Source: JAVVEG01 sp041751425 (GTDB lineage: Bacteria > Pseudomonadota > Gammaproteobacteria > Pseudomonadales > Pseudohongiellaceae). From it: DNA of 64,000 nt. The position numbers and the translations under genes are program-made. Location: assembly GCA_041751425.1 (NCBI GenBank), contig JBGSXL010000011.1, forward strand, positions 62,001-126,000, written 5' to 3'. Below are positions 18,451 to 27,659 of this stretch, one piece after another. The stretch's first letter is position 1; each line of letters begins with the position of its first letter. Under the pieces are notes generated by a model. It was not told the origin of the DNA and made no database searches. It saw nothing but the letters and a program-made list of their open reading frames with translations.

Positions 18451-20715
18451 ATGAACATATGTAATAAGAAAAATGTATTGAGTCTGCTATGCATCCTCTG
18501 CAGTACAGCGGTTCTAGGACAGTACGGTGCCCCCGACGGCGAGTGGCACACATGGGGTGGTGACCATGGTTTCACCCGCTACTCAGCGCTCGATCAGATT
18601 AATGCGGACAATGTCGCCAACCTGGAAGTCGTGTGGCGCTGGCGCGCGCTGCCTTTGCGCGACAGACCAGATCGAAATTACAAGGCGACGCCTCTGCTGA
18701 TCGATGGCGTGCTGTACACACCCACTGGCGAACATCAAATAGCTGCGATTGATCCCGCCAGCGGCGCAACTTTGTGGGTATTTACGCCTGACCCGCCGGA
18801 TATCAGCGGTAGAGGTCTGGGCCTGGGTAGCAGGTCACTCGCTTATTGGACAGATGGCTTGGAAAGCCGGATCTATCACAATACCCTTGATGGTCGGCTC
18901 ATCTCTGTCAATACAGAAACCGGCACTGCAGATCCGTTGTTTGGTGATAACGGACAGATAATGTTGAAAGACAATCTTCTGCCGCCTGGCGACACCCGGG
19001 AAGTACCGCATGTGAGTTCATCATCACCCGCTGCAGTGGTTGGCGATGTTATCGTTGCGCAGGTCGTGGGTGACATTACGGCCGCCAATCAGGAAGCTAC
19101 GCCGGGACATATTCGTGGCTTCGATGTACGCACGGGTGAGTTGCTTTGGACCTTCCACACGATCCCTCAAGAAGGCGAGTTCGGCAATGATACCTGGGAG
19201 AATGACTCCTGGCGCTATACTGGAAACACCGGCGTCTGGTCGATGATGAGCGTCGACGAGGAAACCGGTTATATTTATCTGCCGGTGGAAGCACCCTCCA
19301 ACGATTTCTACGGCGGACACAGGTTGGGAGACAATCTGTTTTCGCAGAGCATTGTGTGTCTCGATGCCGCTACCGGTGAAAGAGTCTGGCACTTCCAACT
19401 CACCCATCACGATGTCTGGGATTTCGATCCGCCTGCTGCACCCATACTGCATGATCTTCTGATCAATGGCGAAACGATCAAAGCTGTCACTCAACTAACC
19501 AAGCAGAGCATGTCATTTGTTTTCAACCGTGTAACCGGCGAGCCCATTTGGCCTATTGAAGAGCGGGCTGTGCCGCAGGGCGACGTGCCAGGCGAAAGAC
19601 TTTCGCCAACGCAGCCTTTTCCCAGCAAACCTCCGCCGTATACAACACAGGGTTACAACGAAGATGATCTGATTGATTTCACTCCGGAGCTGCGCGCCGA
19701 AGCGGTGGCCATTGCCGAACAGTATTTGCGTGGACCCATGTACACGCCTGTAATTCGTGCGCGCGAAGGAGGATTGATTGGCACCTGGGTGAATCCTGGG
19801 TACCAGGGTGGCTCAAACTGGAATGGTGCCGCCTTTGATCCGGAAACCGGAATGATGTTTGTGCCTGTACGCAATGCGCCGATGGTTGCATCAGTCAGTG
19901 ATCCTGATCCGGAGCGTACGGATTGGAATTTTCTGCGCGACAACAGTCGCTTCATTCAGGGGCCGCGCGGATTGCCAATCATGCGCCCACCATGGAGTGT
20001 GATAACCGGCACCGATATGAACGCAGGTGAACATCGCTGGTCACGTGGTATAGGCCCAGCGTCAGATTATATTCGCAACCATCCGGACTTACAGGGCTTG
20101 GGTTTGGACTTCGACAATATGGGGCATCCCATGGTGCGCCCCACGCCACTGGCAACAAAGACTTTGATGTTTATGGCAGAGAGCGGGCATTTGAGTGGTG
20201 ATCCGGGCGGCAAAATGTTTCGCGCCTACGATAAAGCAACGGGTGATGTCGTCGCCGAAATTGAACTCCCGGAGAAAGCGACTGGTGCACCGATGACGTA
20301 CATGCATCGCGATCGACAATACATTGTGGTTGCTATTGCCAGTGCTGAGTTTCCTGCGGAGTTGGTGGCGTTGGCATTACCAGGCGCTGGCTCGATGCAA
20401 GTGAAGAGTATTGCAGAGCCCGATAGAGCTGCAATAGTCAGCATGCCAGTGTTGGAGTTAAGCGAACAGGAAACACGGCGGGGCAGAGATCTGTTTGTAC
20501 AGCATTGTGCAAGTTGTCATGGAGCTGATGGACTCAGCAGCCCGGGTGGTGCCCCGGCGCTGGCAGGGCTATATGATCTGAGCGGAATAACGCAGGCGAT
20601 CAATGATGGCGGTGTGGGTATGCCGAGTATGCGGGCTCTGTTATCGGAAGCTGACATTGAAATGATAAGCAGATTCGTTGCCGCACAGATGCCTCTGGGT
20701 GACAGAAACCGGTAA
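18451..20715 (+). CDS. PQQ-dependent dehydrogenase with C-terminal cytochrome c
   Basis: 754 residues with a signal peptide (VLSLLCILCSTAVLG). The quinoprotein propeller opens with EWHTWGGDHGFTRYSALDQINADNV, and holds THHDVWDFDPPAAP, the segment that carries the catalytic Asp in glucose/alcohol quinoprotein dehydrogenases. The C-terminal cytochrome c has HC686ASC689H690 and a distal Met-containing loop (GVGMPSMRAL). It resembles the soluble and membrane-associated glucose dehydrogenase-like group; the adjacent Cys-Cys ring of methanol dehydrogenases is not seen, so methanol is an unlikely main substrate. It is probably in one transcript with fghA. Confidence 0.84.
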   Translation: MNICNKKNVLSLLCILCSTAVLGQYGAPDGEWHTWGGDHGFTRYSALDQINADNVANLEVVWRWRALPLRDRPDRNYKATPLLIDGVLYTPTGEHQIAAIDPASGATLWVFTPDPPDISGRGLGLGSRSLAYWTDGLESRIYHNTLDGRLISVNTETGTADPLFGDNGQIMLKDNLLPPGDTREVPHVSSSSPAAVVGDVIVAQVVGDITAANQEATPGHIRGFDVRTGELLWTFHTIPQEGEFGNDTWENDSWRYTGNTGVWSMMSVDEETGYIYLPVEAPSNDFYGGHRLGDNLFSQSIVCLDAATGERVWHFQLTHHDVWDFDPPAAPILHDLLINGETIKAVTQLTKQSMSFVFNRVTGEPIWPIEERAVPQGDVPGERLSPTQPFPSKPPPYTTQGYNEDDLIDFTPELRAEAVAIAEQYLRGPMYTPVIRAREGGLIGTWVNPGYQGGSNWNGAAFDPETGMMFVPVRNAPMVASVSDPDPERTDWNFLRDNSRFIQGPRGLPIMRPPWSVITGTDMNAGEHRWSRGIGPASDYIRNHPDLQGLGLDFDNMGHPMVRPTPLATKTLMFMAESGHLSGDPGGKMFRAYDKATGDVVAEIELPEKATGAPMTYMHRDRQYIVVAIASAEFPAELVALALPGAGSMQVKSIAEPDRAAIVSMPVLELSEQETRRGRDLFVQHCASCHGADGLSSPGGAPALAGLYDLSGITQAINDGGVGMPSMRALLSEADIEMISRFVAAQMPLGDRNR

Positions 20716-20745
20716 GCATAATGCGTAACAATAAGTCAGTAATAG

Positions 20746-22200
20746 TCAGATCTGCCAATTCAAGTTAGCCATCCACAGCAGAATGCCACACACCAATGTA
20801 ACAGCCTGGCTGATACCATCCTGCAGGGCAAAAACTACCGGGTCTTCCTCTATCTGATTACGCGCAGCGAGTAACCAGATGCGGCTCACCAGATACAAAA
20901 GAAGGGGACAGATAAACCAGAGTATCTCCGGTGTTATATACAGGAGAACTATATCATCGCTGTTGATATACAAAGCGAAAACCATCACCGATAGCAAACC
21001 ACTGGTACATCCGAAAACAGCCAGAATATCCAGATCTTTGGAGAGATAGCCACGCCCTTCGCTATGAGTTATGCCGCTGCTATTCAAATGGCTTAACTCC
21101 GCATAACGCTTCACCATGGCCAGGCTCATAAATAGGAACATGGAAAAAGCCAGCAACCAGAAGGATGGAATAATTGATACTGCGGCAGCTCCGGCAATTA
21201 TTCGCAGCGTGTACAGAGTTGCTAAAGTAATGACGTCAACCAGTTCGATCTTCTTCAGAACAAAACTGTAAAAACAAGTGAGGAAGTAATACAAAGCAAG
21301 CACGAAGAAAAACTCAACTGGCAACTGAGTGGCAATAGCGAAAGCCAAAATCAGCAATGCCGGGCTAAGTATCAGACCCAAGTGGATTGGCATATCACCA
21401 CTGGCCAGTGGGCGATTGCATTTACTGCGGTGTTGTCGGTCTGCGGAAAGATCCAACAAATCGTTAAGCAGATAGACACTGGAAGCACACAAGCTGAAAC
21501 ACACAAACCCTGTGAGCACCTGGATTATCAGAGTTGGACTATCTAATTGATGAGATAGTATCAAAGGTAGAAAGAGCAGGATATTCTTCAACCATTGATG
21601 TGGGCGCATTGCTTTTAAGCATCTGTCAAGCTTGCCACCAAGTGAATTGAAGCCATTATCAAACGTCGCGGTAACTTTAGTCACCGCCTTTGCCTTGCGT
21701 GTCAATCTTGAGTTTGCATTCACCAGTATGGCGTTATCAGCAGCAGTCCAGATTTGCAGATCAACATTGGCATTACCGGCATAGTCGAAACTGTGTTCAC
21801 CGTTAACCCGATTGATAAGCGCCAGTTTATTGCGGCCAGAACAATTGAGCGTCGCGCTGCTGCCGATAGCTTCATCGAACAGAGCAGTATGCGCTGCAAC
21901 CTGTTCAACCAATTGTTGATTCGACGCGGAGATCAGAACAAGTTTGCTGCCAAGTGCCTTCTGCTCCTTCAGATGCAGAAGCAAGGCCTTATTGTAAGGC
22001 AGCAGATCAACGCGCAAACTCACGCGCTGTGCTATCTGATGCTTAAACCACGCTCTGCCACGCAACAGCCAGAACGGCAGGAGGAAAATATACAACAAGT
22101 TGCGTTTAATCAGCTCCAATGCCGACTCCACCAACAAGTCACTGAATATCAGTGTGCCGTCCAGATCTACGAACAATGTATTATTGTTTTTGCGGTTCAT
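20746..22200 (-). CDS. HAD phosphatase-UbiA prenyltransferase fusion (DPPR synthase-like)
   Basis: 484 residues. The N-terminal HAD domain (about 1-185) has motif I VDLDGT (D12, D14), motif II ISAS (S91) and a C-terminal acidic motif near D147. The C-terminal part is a UbiA membrane domain with MRPHQWLKN, NDLLDLSAD (N246-D247-x2-D250-x3-D254) and YTLRIIAG, the signatures shared with the mycobacterial decaprenyl-phosphate phosphoribosyltransferase. That enzyme joins phosphoribose to a polyprenyl phosphate. The fused HAD domain could remove the remaining 5-phosphate. It is last in a unit behind DprE2- and DprE1-like genes, which together would yield polyprenyl-phosphoryl arabinose. Confidence 0.82.
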   Translation of the reverse strand: MNRKNNNTLFVDLDGTLIFSDLLVESALELIKRNLLYIFLLPFWLLRGRAWFKHQIAQRVSLRVDLLPYNKALLLHLKEQKALGSKLVLISASNQQLVEQVAAHTALFDEAIGSSATLNCSGRNKLALINRVNGEHSFDYAGNANVDLQIWTAADNAILVNANSRLTRKAKAVTKVTATFDNGFNSLGGKLDRCLKAMRPHQWLKNILLFLPLILSHQLDSPTLIIQVLTGFVCFSLCASSVYLLNDLLDLSADRQHRSKCNRPLASGDMPIHLGLILSPALLILAFAIATQLPVEFFFVLALYYFLTCFYSFVLKKIELVDVITLATLYTLRIIAGAAAVSIIPSFWLLAFSMFLFMSLAMVKRYAELSHLNSSGITHSEGRGYLSKDLDILAVFGCTSGLLSVMVFALYINSDDIVLLYITPEILWFICPLLLYLVSRIWLLAARNQIEEDPVVFALQDGISQAVTLVCGILLWMANLNWQI

Positions 22201-22242
22201 TAGAATTTCTGTTTATCAGGATATTTTTTATTAGTATTTTTA

Positions 22243-22980
22243 TTAAAAGTTCAATCGTTTGAAAACGGGTTCAGGAATAATTTTTATAATCAACATGATG
22301 TAGCGCCAAAACCACGGTGTATAAACAACATTTTTCCGCTTATCAATGGCTTTGATTATATTGCTAGCCACGGCTTCGGGTTGTGCCCAGAGAGCTCCTT
22401 TCTTGAATGTACTGGTCATCGGTGTATCAACGAAACCTGGCTTGATATCGACGACATGTACATTATGCGAAAAAAGACTGGCGCGCAAACCTTGCAGATA
22501 ACGGGACACCATGCCTTTGGCAGTCCCGTAGATGTAGTTGGATTTTCTGCCGCGATCTCCGGCGACAGAAGTGATTACGGCAATGCTGCCGCTCTTTTGC
22601 GCCGTCATTACCGGAGCCAGAAGTGCCAACAGTGAGATAACACTGAGCGCGTTAGTATTCATCGCTTGCAGTATCGAATTGAAATCATGTTCACTGCTTT
22701 TCTGGTCAGGCAGCGTGCCATAACAGATCAATGCTACATCAATATCACCCAGCACCTGCTTGGCAGAGTTAATGGTCTGTGCATGATCAGAGAAATTATT
22801 GACATCGAGTAGCGCTACTTCAACACTTTTAGCGCCACGTATCTCCAGATCGTTTTTCTGTTCCTGCAGCAAATTTTCATTGCGCGCAACCAGATAGAGC
22901 TGACAATGCCGCGCTGCGTAAGACCGCGCCAAAGCCTTCGCTATACCGGATTGCGCTCCTATGATAAGTACCTTTTGCAT
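22243..22980 (-). CDS. Short-chain dehydrogenase, DprE2-like
   Basis: 245 residues, Rossmann fold with GAQSGIAKAL near the start and the catalytic set S138, Y151 and K155 (TSVAGDRG, YIYGTAK). The C-terminal half (HVVDIKPGFVDTPMT) fits the decaprenylphosphoryl-2-keto-ribose reductase group. In the DprE pathway this enzyme reduces the keto intermediate made by DprE1 to the arabinose form with NADH. Its start lies three bases after the DprE1-like stop, so the two are translationally linked. It could be some other SDR, but the neighbours strongly favour this role. Confidence 0.8.
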   Translation of the reverse strand: MQKVLIIGAQSGIAKALARSYAARHCQLYLVARNENLLQEQKNDLEIRGAKSVEVALLDVNNFSDHAQTINSAKQVLGDIDVALICYGTLPDQKSSEHDFNSILQAMNTNALSVISLLALLAPVMTAQKSGSIAVITSVAGDRGRKSNYIYGTAKGMVSRYLQGLRASLFSHNVHVVDIKPGFVDTPMTSTFKKGALWAQPEAVASNIIKAIDKRKNVVYTPWFWRYIMLIIKIIPEPVFKRLNF

Positions 22981-22983
22981 TCG

Positions 22984-24339
22984 TTAAATCTCCCTATCTT
23001 CGTCATCCAGCCCCAGACGAACTGACTGCAGTGATCTGAACACGCCGCTGGCACCCAGCTTATTGCGTACTTCCACGAACTGTTGCCATTGCGGGTAACT
23101 GCGCTTGAAAGTAGTGGCTGTCATTCTTGCGTCTTTACTCAGGTACAATCTGCCGCCATGATGCAGAACGATGCTATCCAGCGTGTCAAGCAAAGGCAAT
23201 AGATCTGGTTGAAACTTGAAATCCAGCGCCAGTGTGTACCCTGCTATAGGGAAAGAAAGCAGATTCTCATTGGCTGCTCCCAGCTTTTTCAGCACTGACA
23301 GAAAAGAACCTTTGCCTGCTGTCGTTATTCTGCTCAGGATCTCGTGCATACCTGTATACGCGGTTTCATTGGGCAAGACAAACTGGTACTGCAGGAAACC
23401 ACGTCGCCCATAAAGCCTGTTCCAGTTCGATATGCTGTCCAGAGGAAAGAAGAATGACTCGAAATGCTGCGTGGTTGGAGCAGCAGTGCGAGACGAAAAC
23501 TGATAGTAGAACTGATTGAACAGCTTCATGGTATGTCGGTTGAGAAGAAAGGCAGGCGAGTTGAAAGGGACGTTCAGACTGATCTTTCTGTGTGATTCGA
23601 ACCCTCCTTCGTCGCAGTGCTCGCCCAGAAAGATCACAGAGCGACCCATCTGGTCACCACGCGCCATACAATCAAGCCATGCAACAGAGTATCTAACATC
23701 TTCGTTAGCAGCGAGTTGATCAAAGCATTCACGAAGATTGCTGGTTTTTATTGCTCGCTGTTGAATGAATGCGCTTCCAATCTGGCGCAACTGCAGATGC
23801 ACATCCAGAACGATTCCCGTAAGCCCCATGCCGCCACAGGTGCTGTAAAATGCTTCGCTGTTCTCTGTGGCTGAACACTGAAGAACTTTGCCATGCGCCG
23901 TCAGCAAACGGAATGACAGGACATACTGGCTGAAACACCCATCGTGATGATGGTTCTTGCCATGAACGTCGCTTGCGATGGCACCACCCACAGTGACATG
24001 TCTGGTCCCGGGAAGAACGGGCAGAAACCAGCCACGATGGGCAAAATTATCCAGAATACAGCCCAGGCTGACGCCACTGTTGCAATGCAGTACGCCATTG
24101 GCGGCATCAAAGCCGATGAAATTGTCCAGGTGTGCTGTATGGATCAAAAGTGGCGCCAGTGCGCTGTCGCCATAACTGCGCCCCATGCCACGGCAGATTC
24201 CCTGAAATACATTGCCTGTCGCATTCTGGTGAGTACGCATAAATTCGCTGAGTTGCACGGTGTTACGGGGCTTCAGCGACTCAGCGTCGATCTCGGGATA
24301 TCGGCCCCAGCCGCTGACATGCTGCCTGGTTGCAAGCAT
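22984..24339 (-). CDS. FAD-dependent oxidase DprE1-like (decaprenylphosphoryl-ribose 2'-oxidase)
   Basis: 451 residues, vanillyl-alcohol-oxidase type FAD fold. GMGRSYGDSA (51-60) and LPGTRHVTVGGAIASDVHGKNHH (109-131) closely follow the FAD-binding blocks of mycobacterial DprE1. The substrate domain keeps the catalytic-region Lys402 in LYLSKDAR. The position of the benzothiazinone-reactive cysteine (Cys387 in M. tuberculosis, in G-W-N-I-C-V-D-F) is Ala371 here (GYTLALDF). The enzyme would epimerise polyprenyl-phosphoryl ribose together with the SDR that follows. First gene of a three-gene leftward unit; divergent from the IMPase-like gene. Confidence 0.84.
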   Translation of the reverse strand: MLATRQHVSGWGRYPEIDAESLKPRNTVQLSEFMRTHQNATGNVFQGICRGMGRSYGDSALAPLLIHTAHLDNFIGFDAANGVLHCNSGVSLGCILDNFAHRGWFLPVLPGTRHVTVGGAIASDVHGKNHHHDGCFSQYVLSFRLLTAHGKVLQCSATENSEAFYSTCGGMGLTGIVLDVHLQLRQIGSAFIQQRAIKTSNLRECFDQLAANEDVRYSVAWLDCMARGDQMGRSVIFLGEHCDEGGFESHRKISLNVPFNSPAFLLNRHTMKLFNQFYYQFSSRTAAPTTQHFESFFFPLDSISNWNRLYGRRGFLQYQFVLPNETAYTGMHEILSRITTAGKGSFLSVLKKLGAANENLLSFPIAGYTLALDFKFQPDLLPLLDTLDSIVLHHGGRLYLSKDARMTATTFKRSYPQWQQFVEVRNKLGASGVFRSLQSVRLGLDDEDREI

Positions 24340-24481
24340 TTTTATACTCTTTCCGTGTGTCTAGTGTGGAGAGGCGAATGAATAATGAGACGCGAGTATA
24401 ACCAATTTCATTTTTTCCACATACCCTGACCAACAGGTATACTGCCAGCTCCGCAGGTTATTTCAGGAATACAGTTCCCCT

Positions 24482-25288
24482 ATGCTTGAATTCATCAAAA
24501 ACATCGCCCGACAGACCGGCGCAATGGTTGTGCAACAACGCAGCAATAGCGGCAGCTTCACGACTGGTTTCAAAGCTGACTCAGAGCTCGTTACCAGTGT
24601 CGACCTGCAGGCCGATGCGATGATCTGTCAGGCCATTCGGCAACGCTTCCCCGATCACATGATCCTCGCGGAAGAGTCTGCGCCGGATATCAGACGTATC
24701 GGTGACTGGAACAAGCCAATGTGGATTATCGACCCCATCGATGGCACAGTAAATTTCGCCCATGGTCATTATCAGGTAGGAATCTCAATCGCCTACGCTG
24801 ATCGCGGTGATATCCAATCAGCAGTTGTCTACAATCCATTTCTTGATGAGATGTTCACGGCACAGAACGGCGAGGGCGCTCGACTGAATGATCAGATAAT
24901 TACTGTGGGCAGCGAGACTAATCTGCGCAGAAGCATAATAGCAACTGGTTTCCCTTACGACAAAAGTGAACTGGCACCTATAGTCAATCGGCTGGCTTTT
25001 GTGTTGCAGGAATGCGCGGATATCAGACGGATTGGTTCCGCTGCAATGGATATTTGCTGGGTGGCCGTGGGCCGATTGGATGGCTACTACGAATCATTGA
25101 GTATTTGGGATTTCGCGGCGGCACAATTGATAGCACGAGAGGCTGGTGCAACGTACGGACATTTCCAGCCAGTGCCTGCCGGCATCAATCCGGTTTTCCA
25201 CAACAAAAACATTCTTGTTGCCAACCCACAGTTGTATCCGCAGTTACTGGCGCTTTTACAGAAAGCTGACGCTGGTGTTAAAAGTTAA
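24482..25288 (+). CDS. Inositol monophosphatase family protein
   Basis: 268 residues. Metal-binding signatures are present: E64/E65 (ILAEES), DPIDGTVNF (D84, D87) and the C-terminal SIWDFAAAQLIAREAGA. Family members dephosphorylate inositol-1-phosphate, related sugar phosphates or 3'-phosphoadenosine nucleotides with magnesium. It diverges from the DprE-like operon across about 140 bases, so a role with a sugar phosphate in that pathway is possible, but SuhB-type housekeeping is equally likely. Confidence 0.85.
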   Translation: MLEFIKNIARQTGAMVVQQRSNSGSFTTGFKADSELVTSVDLQADAMICQAIRQRFPDHMILAEESAPDIRRIGDWNKPMWIIDPIDGTVNFAHGHYQVGISIAYADRGDIQSAVVYNPFLDEMFTAQNGEGARLNDQIITVGSETNLRRSIIATGFPYDKSELAPIVNRLAFVLQECADIRRIGSAAMDICWVAVGRLDGYYESLSIWDFAAAQLIAREAGATYGHFQPVPAGINPVFHNKNILVANPQLYPQLLALLQKADAGVKS

Positions 25289-25340
25289 CGCTGGTACAGA
25301 AGACCCGGACAATTTGTCACAGAGTCGCACGCCCAGGTTC

Positions 25341-27659
25341 TCACGCAACCGCCGGGCCGCCGGCAACCGCCTTGTCAAAGCGCAGCAATAGCGCCGGGAA
25401 GAATGTCAAATCCAATACAAGCGCCAGCACCACAATCGGTACCAACAACGTGGCTGCCTGTTGAAAGAACAGCGTACTTGCCACAATCAACACGCAAGTA
25501 CCCAACGACATCACCGCCGTGGTGATGATAAGGGCTGGTCCGGCTTTGGTCAGTGCGCGGTTAACGGCTTCTTCCGGGTTGCAACCACTAGCGCGACTGC
25601 TTTGGTACGTACTGAGGACATGCACAGAATCATCCACCACCAAGCCAATGCTGATGCTGAACAGCATCATGATGAAAGGGTCAATCTGACCTACGAACAG
25701 CCCCCATACTCCGAAGACAAGTGTCGCTGGGAGAAGATTAGGTAGAACACTTAATAAACCATAACGAATACTCTTCATGCCAATTATCAGCGTGATAGTA
25801 ATCAATAGCAGACTGAAACCGTAACCCTGCATTAACTCGATAGTCACTGCTTCATCCATACGCGCGAATAGAAGCACACTACTGCCGTGCAGCAGAGTTG
25901 CCTCCGGCATCTGTTCCGCAAACTTTGTATTGATACGAGAATTCAGGTCAATAATCTGCTGATTTCTCATAGGGTTTGTGGTAATGAACAACCGCAACAG
26001 TGAAAATTCCTGTGTTACAAAATTCTCCAGTGTAAAATCGCGTGCCTGCACCTGTTGATAATTGAAAAGGTGCTCCTCGATCTCGTCATTGCTCTCGGGA
26101 ATAAGATACGCAGACTCCTGGTTATCGTAAAAAACCTGATTGATCGTTTTCACTACTTCCACCAGACTGGCCACGGAGATAACTTCTTCCTGCTGTCGCA
26201 ACCAATCAGAAAAGCTATCTAAATTTTTCAGGAAAGCGGAATTGATAACGCCATACTCAGTGCCGGTATCAACGCCATAAACCAGCTGTGGCCCGCGCTC
26301 CATCCGTTCACTCACGGCTGAAAAATAATCATGCACAACTGAGTCTTCGTTGATAAATGACAAGCGATCGAAATCAGTTTTATTCAGAAAACTCAGAGCA
26401 AGCGCCAGCAGGCCAATTGCAATCGTTCCCCATAAAAGGAAAGCGCTGTGGTTGCGAACCAGCCGTTGACAAGCATGAAGAGCATGACTACTGATGCTGG
26501 TGCTTTCTTTCTGTAAAATCAGTTTGATGCGGTCGGTGGGGACAAGCAGCACCAACGCAGGTAAAACACTAAGTGTTAGAAAATATGCAAACACCACGCC
26601 TGTCGCGACAACGCTGCCAAAGTCACTGATTGCAGGTGATGATGCAAGGTTCAAACTCGCGAAACCGATTGCTGTTGTCAGCGTCGCCAGAGTTATTGGT
26701 CGGAAATTGAAACGCAGGCTTTTCTGCATGGCCTCATTGCTTGCCATACCATCGCGTATATTCTGCAGATATATGGATATGATATGCACGCTGTCCGCTA
26801 CAGCGATGGTCACCACAACGATAGGGGCCATCACAGAAATAGTGCTGAAAGTTATCAGTAGCCATCCCAGAGAGCCCACGGTCATAATGACTGTGAGCAG
26901 TGCTACGCCGAGAATGCAGATACCAAGGAATACAGACCTGAAACTGAAACAGATCGCAGCGATGCAAAGGAAAAGTACCAGCGGTAGCAAGCGGGTCAGG
27001 TCACTTATCATTGCCTGACGCGTTGAATATTCGAAAAGTGCCTCACCACTTAGGAAAATATCCACCTCCGGATGACGCGCCTGCAGACTGTCGCGCAGTG
27101 CAATGCTGGTCTCAGCGATAGCCCGGCGTTGTGTGTTATCAATCTCCGCCGTACCTATACGCACAGATACCAGAGCAAGGTCTGCACGTGGAGATAACAG
27201 GCTGCCGGTAATGAAACTATCCGCCAGCGCTCGCTCGCGTCGTGTGATTAACTCTTCTTCGCTGTAAGTGTTTAGTTGTCGTAATGGTCGCTCGAAAAGA
27301 GTTGTATTACCGAACGGAGATTGCCAGGCGAGTATGGATGCCATGGATTCAGCCAACGGAATCTGTCGAAATTCAAAACTCAGATCCGCCATGGCCAACA
27401 GCGTAGGCATGCTGAACACGTTCTCATTGTGTGGTGCAAACGCAAAACTGATTTCCCGTTGAGACGGAAACTCGGCTTGCATGCGATCACGTTCCTGCAG
27501 GTAAGGATCGCTGCGAGTCATCAATCCTGCAAGCGATGTGTCGAACCCGGCACGCGCAATTCCCGCTGCTAGAATGATGGCAATAAGCAGACTGAAGAAC
27601 AGCAACAGGTAGCGTTTGGTGACAAGCAGTCTGGCCAATTTATCTGTCAATTTTTGCAC
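25341..27659 (-). CDS. RND transporter, MMPL/HAE3 family
   Basis: About 772 residues from the GTG at 27659; the frame continues upstream inside finR but that part does not look like an RND protein. The topology is typical: one helix (ARLLVTKRYLLLFFSLLIAII), a periplasmic domain, six helices, and a second copy. GxxxD-type helices are visible (SVMAPIVVVTIAVADSVHIISIY and SISIGLVVDDSVHVL), holding the proton-relay Asp residues. It probably exports lipids or hydrophobic compounds. It overlaps the end of finR by about 20 bases, so it may be translated from the same message. A second MMPL protein lies at 31586. Confidence 0.83.
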   Translation of the reverse strand: MQKLTDKLARLLVTKRYLLLFFSLLIAIILAAGIARAGFDTSLAGLMTRSDPYLQERDRMQAEFPSQREISFAFAPHNENVFSMPTLLAMADLSFEFRQIPLAESMASILAWQSPFGNTTLFERPLRQLNTYSEEELITRRERALADSFITGSLLSPRADLALVSVRIGTAEIDNTQRRAIAETSIALRDSLQARHPEVDIFLSGEALFEYSTRQAMISDLTRLLPLVLFLCIAAICFSFRSVFLGICILGVALLTVIMTVGSLGWLLITFSTISVMAPIVVVTIAVADSVHIISIYLQNIRDGMASNEAMQKSLRFNFRPITLATLTTAIGFASLNLASSPAISDFGSVVATGVVFAYFLTLSVLPALVLLVPTDRIKLILQKESTSISSHALHACQRLVRNHSAFLLWGTIAIGLLALALSFLNKTDFDRLSFINEDSVVHDYFSAVSERMERGPQLVYGVDTGTEYGVINSAFLKNLDSFSDWLRQQEEVISVASLVEVVKTINQVFYDNQESAYLIPESNDEIEEHLFNYQQVQARDFTLENFVTQEFSLLRLFITTNPMRNQQIIDLNSRINTKFAEQMPEATLLHGSSVLLFARMDEAVTIELMQGYGFSLLLITITLIIGMKSIRYGLLSVLPNLLPATLVFGVWGLFVGQIDPFIMMLFSISIGLVVDDSVHVLSTYQSSRASGCNPEEAVNRALTKAGPALIITTAVMSLGTCVLIVASTLFFQQAATLLVPIVVLALVLDLTFFPALLLRFDKAVAGGPAVA

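Noticed and set aside
18451..20715. Methanol dehydrogenase (MxaF/XoxF)
   Set aside because: No vicinal Cys-Cys and a cytochrome fused at the C-terminus; it fits the glucose/alcohol quinoprotein group instead.
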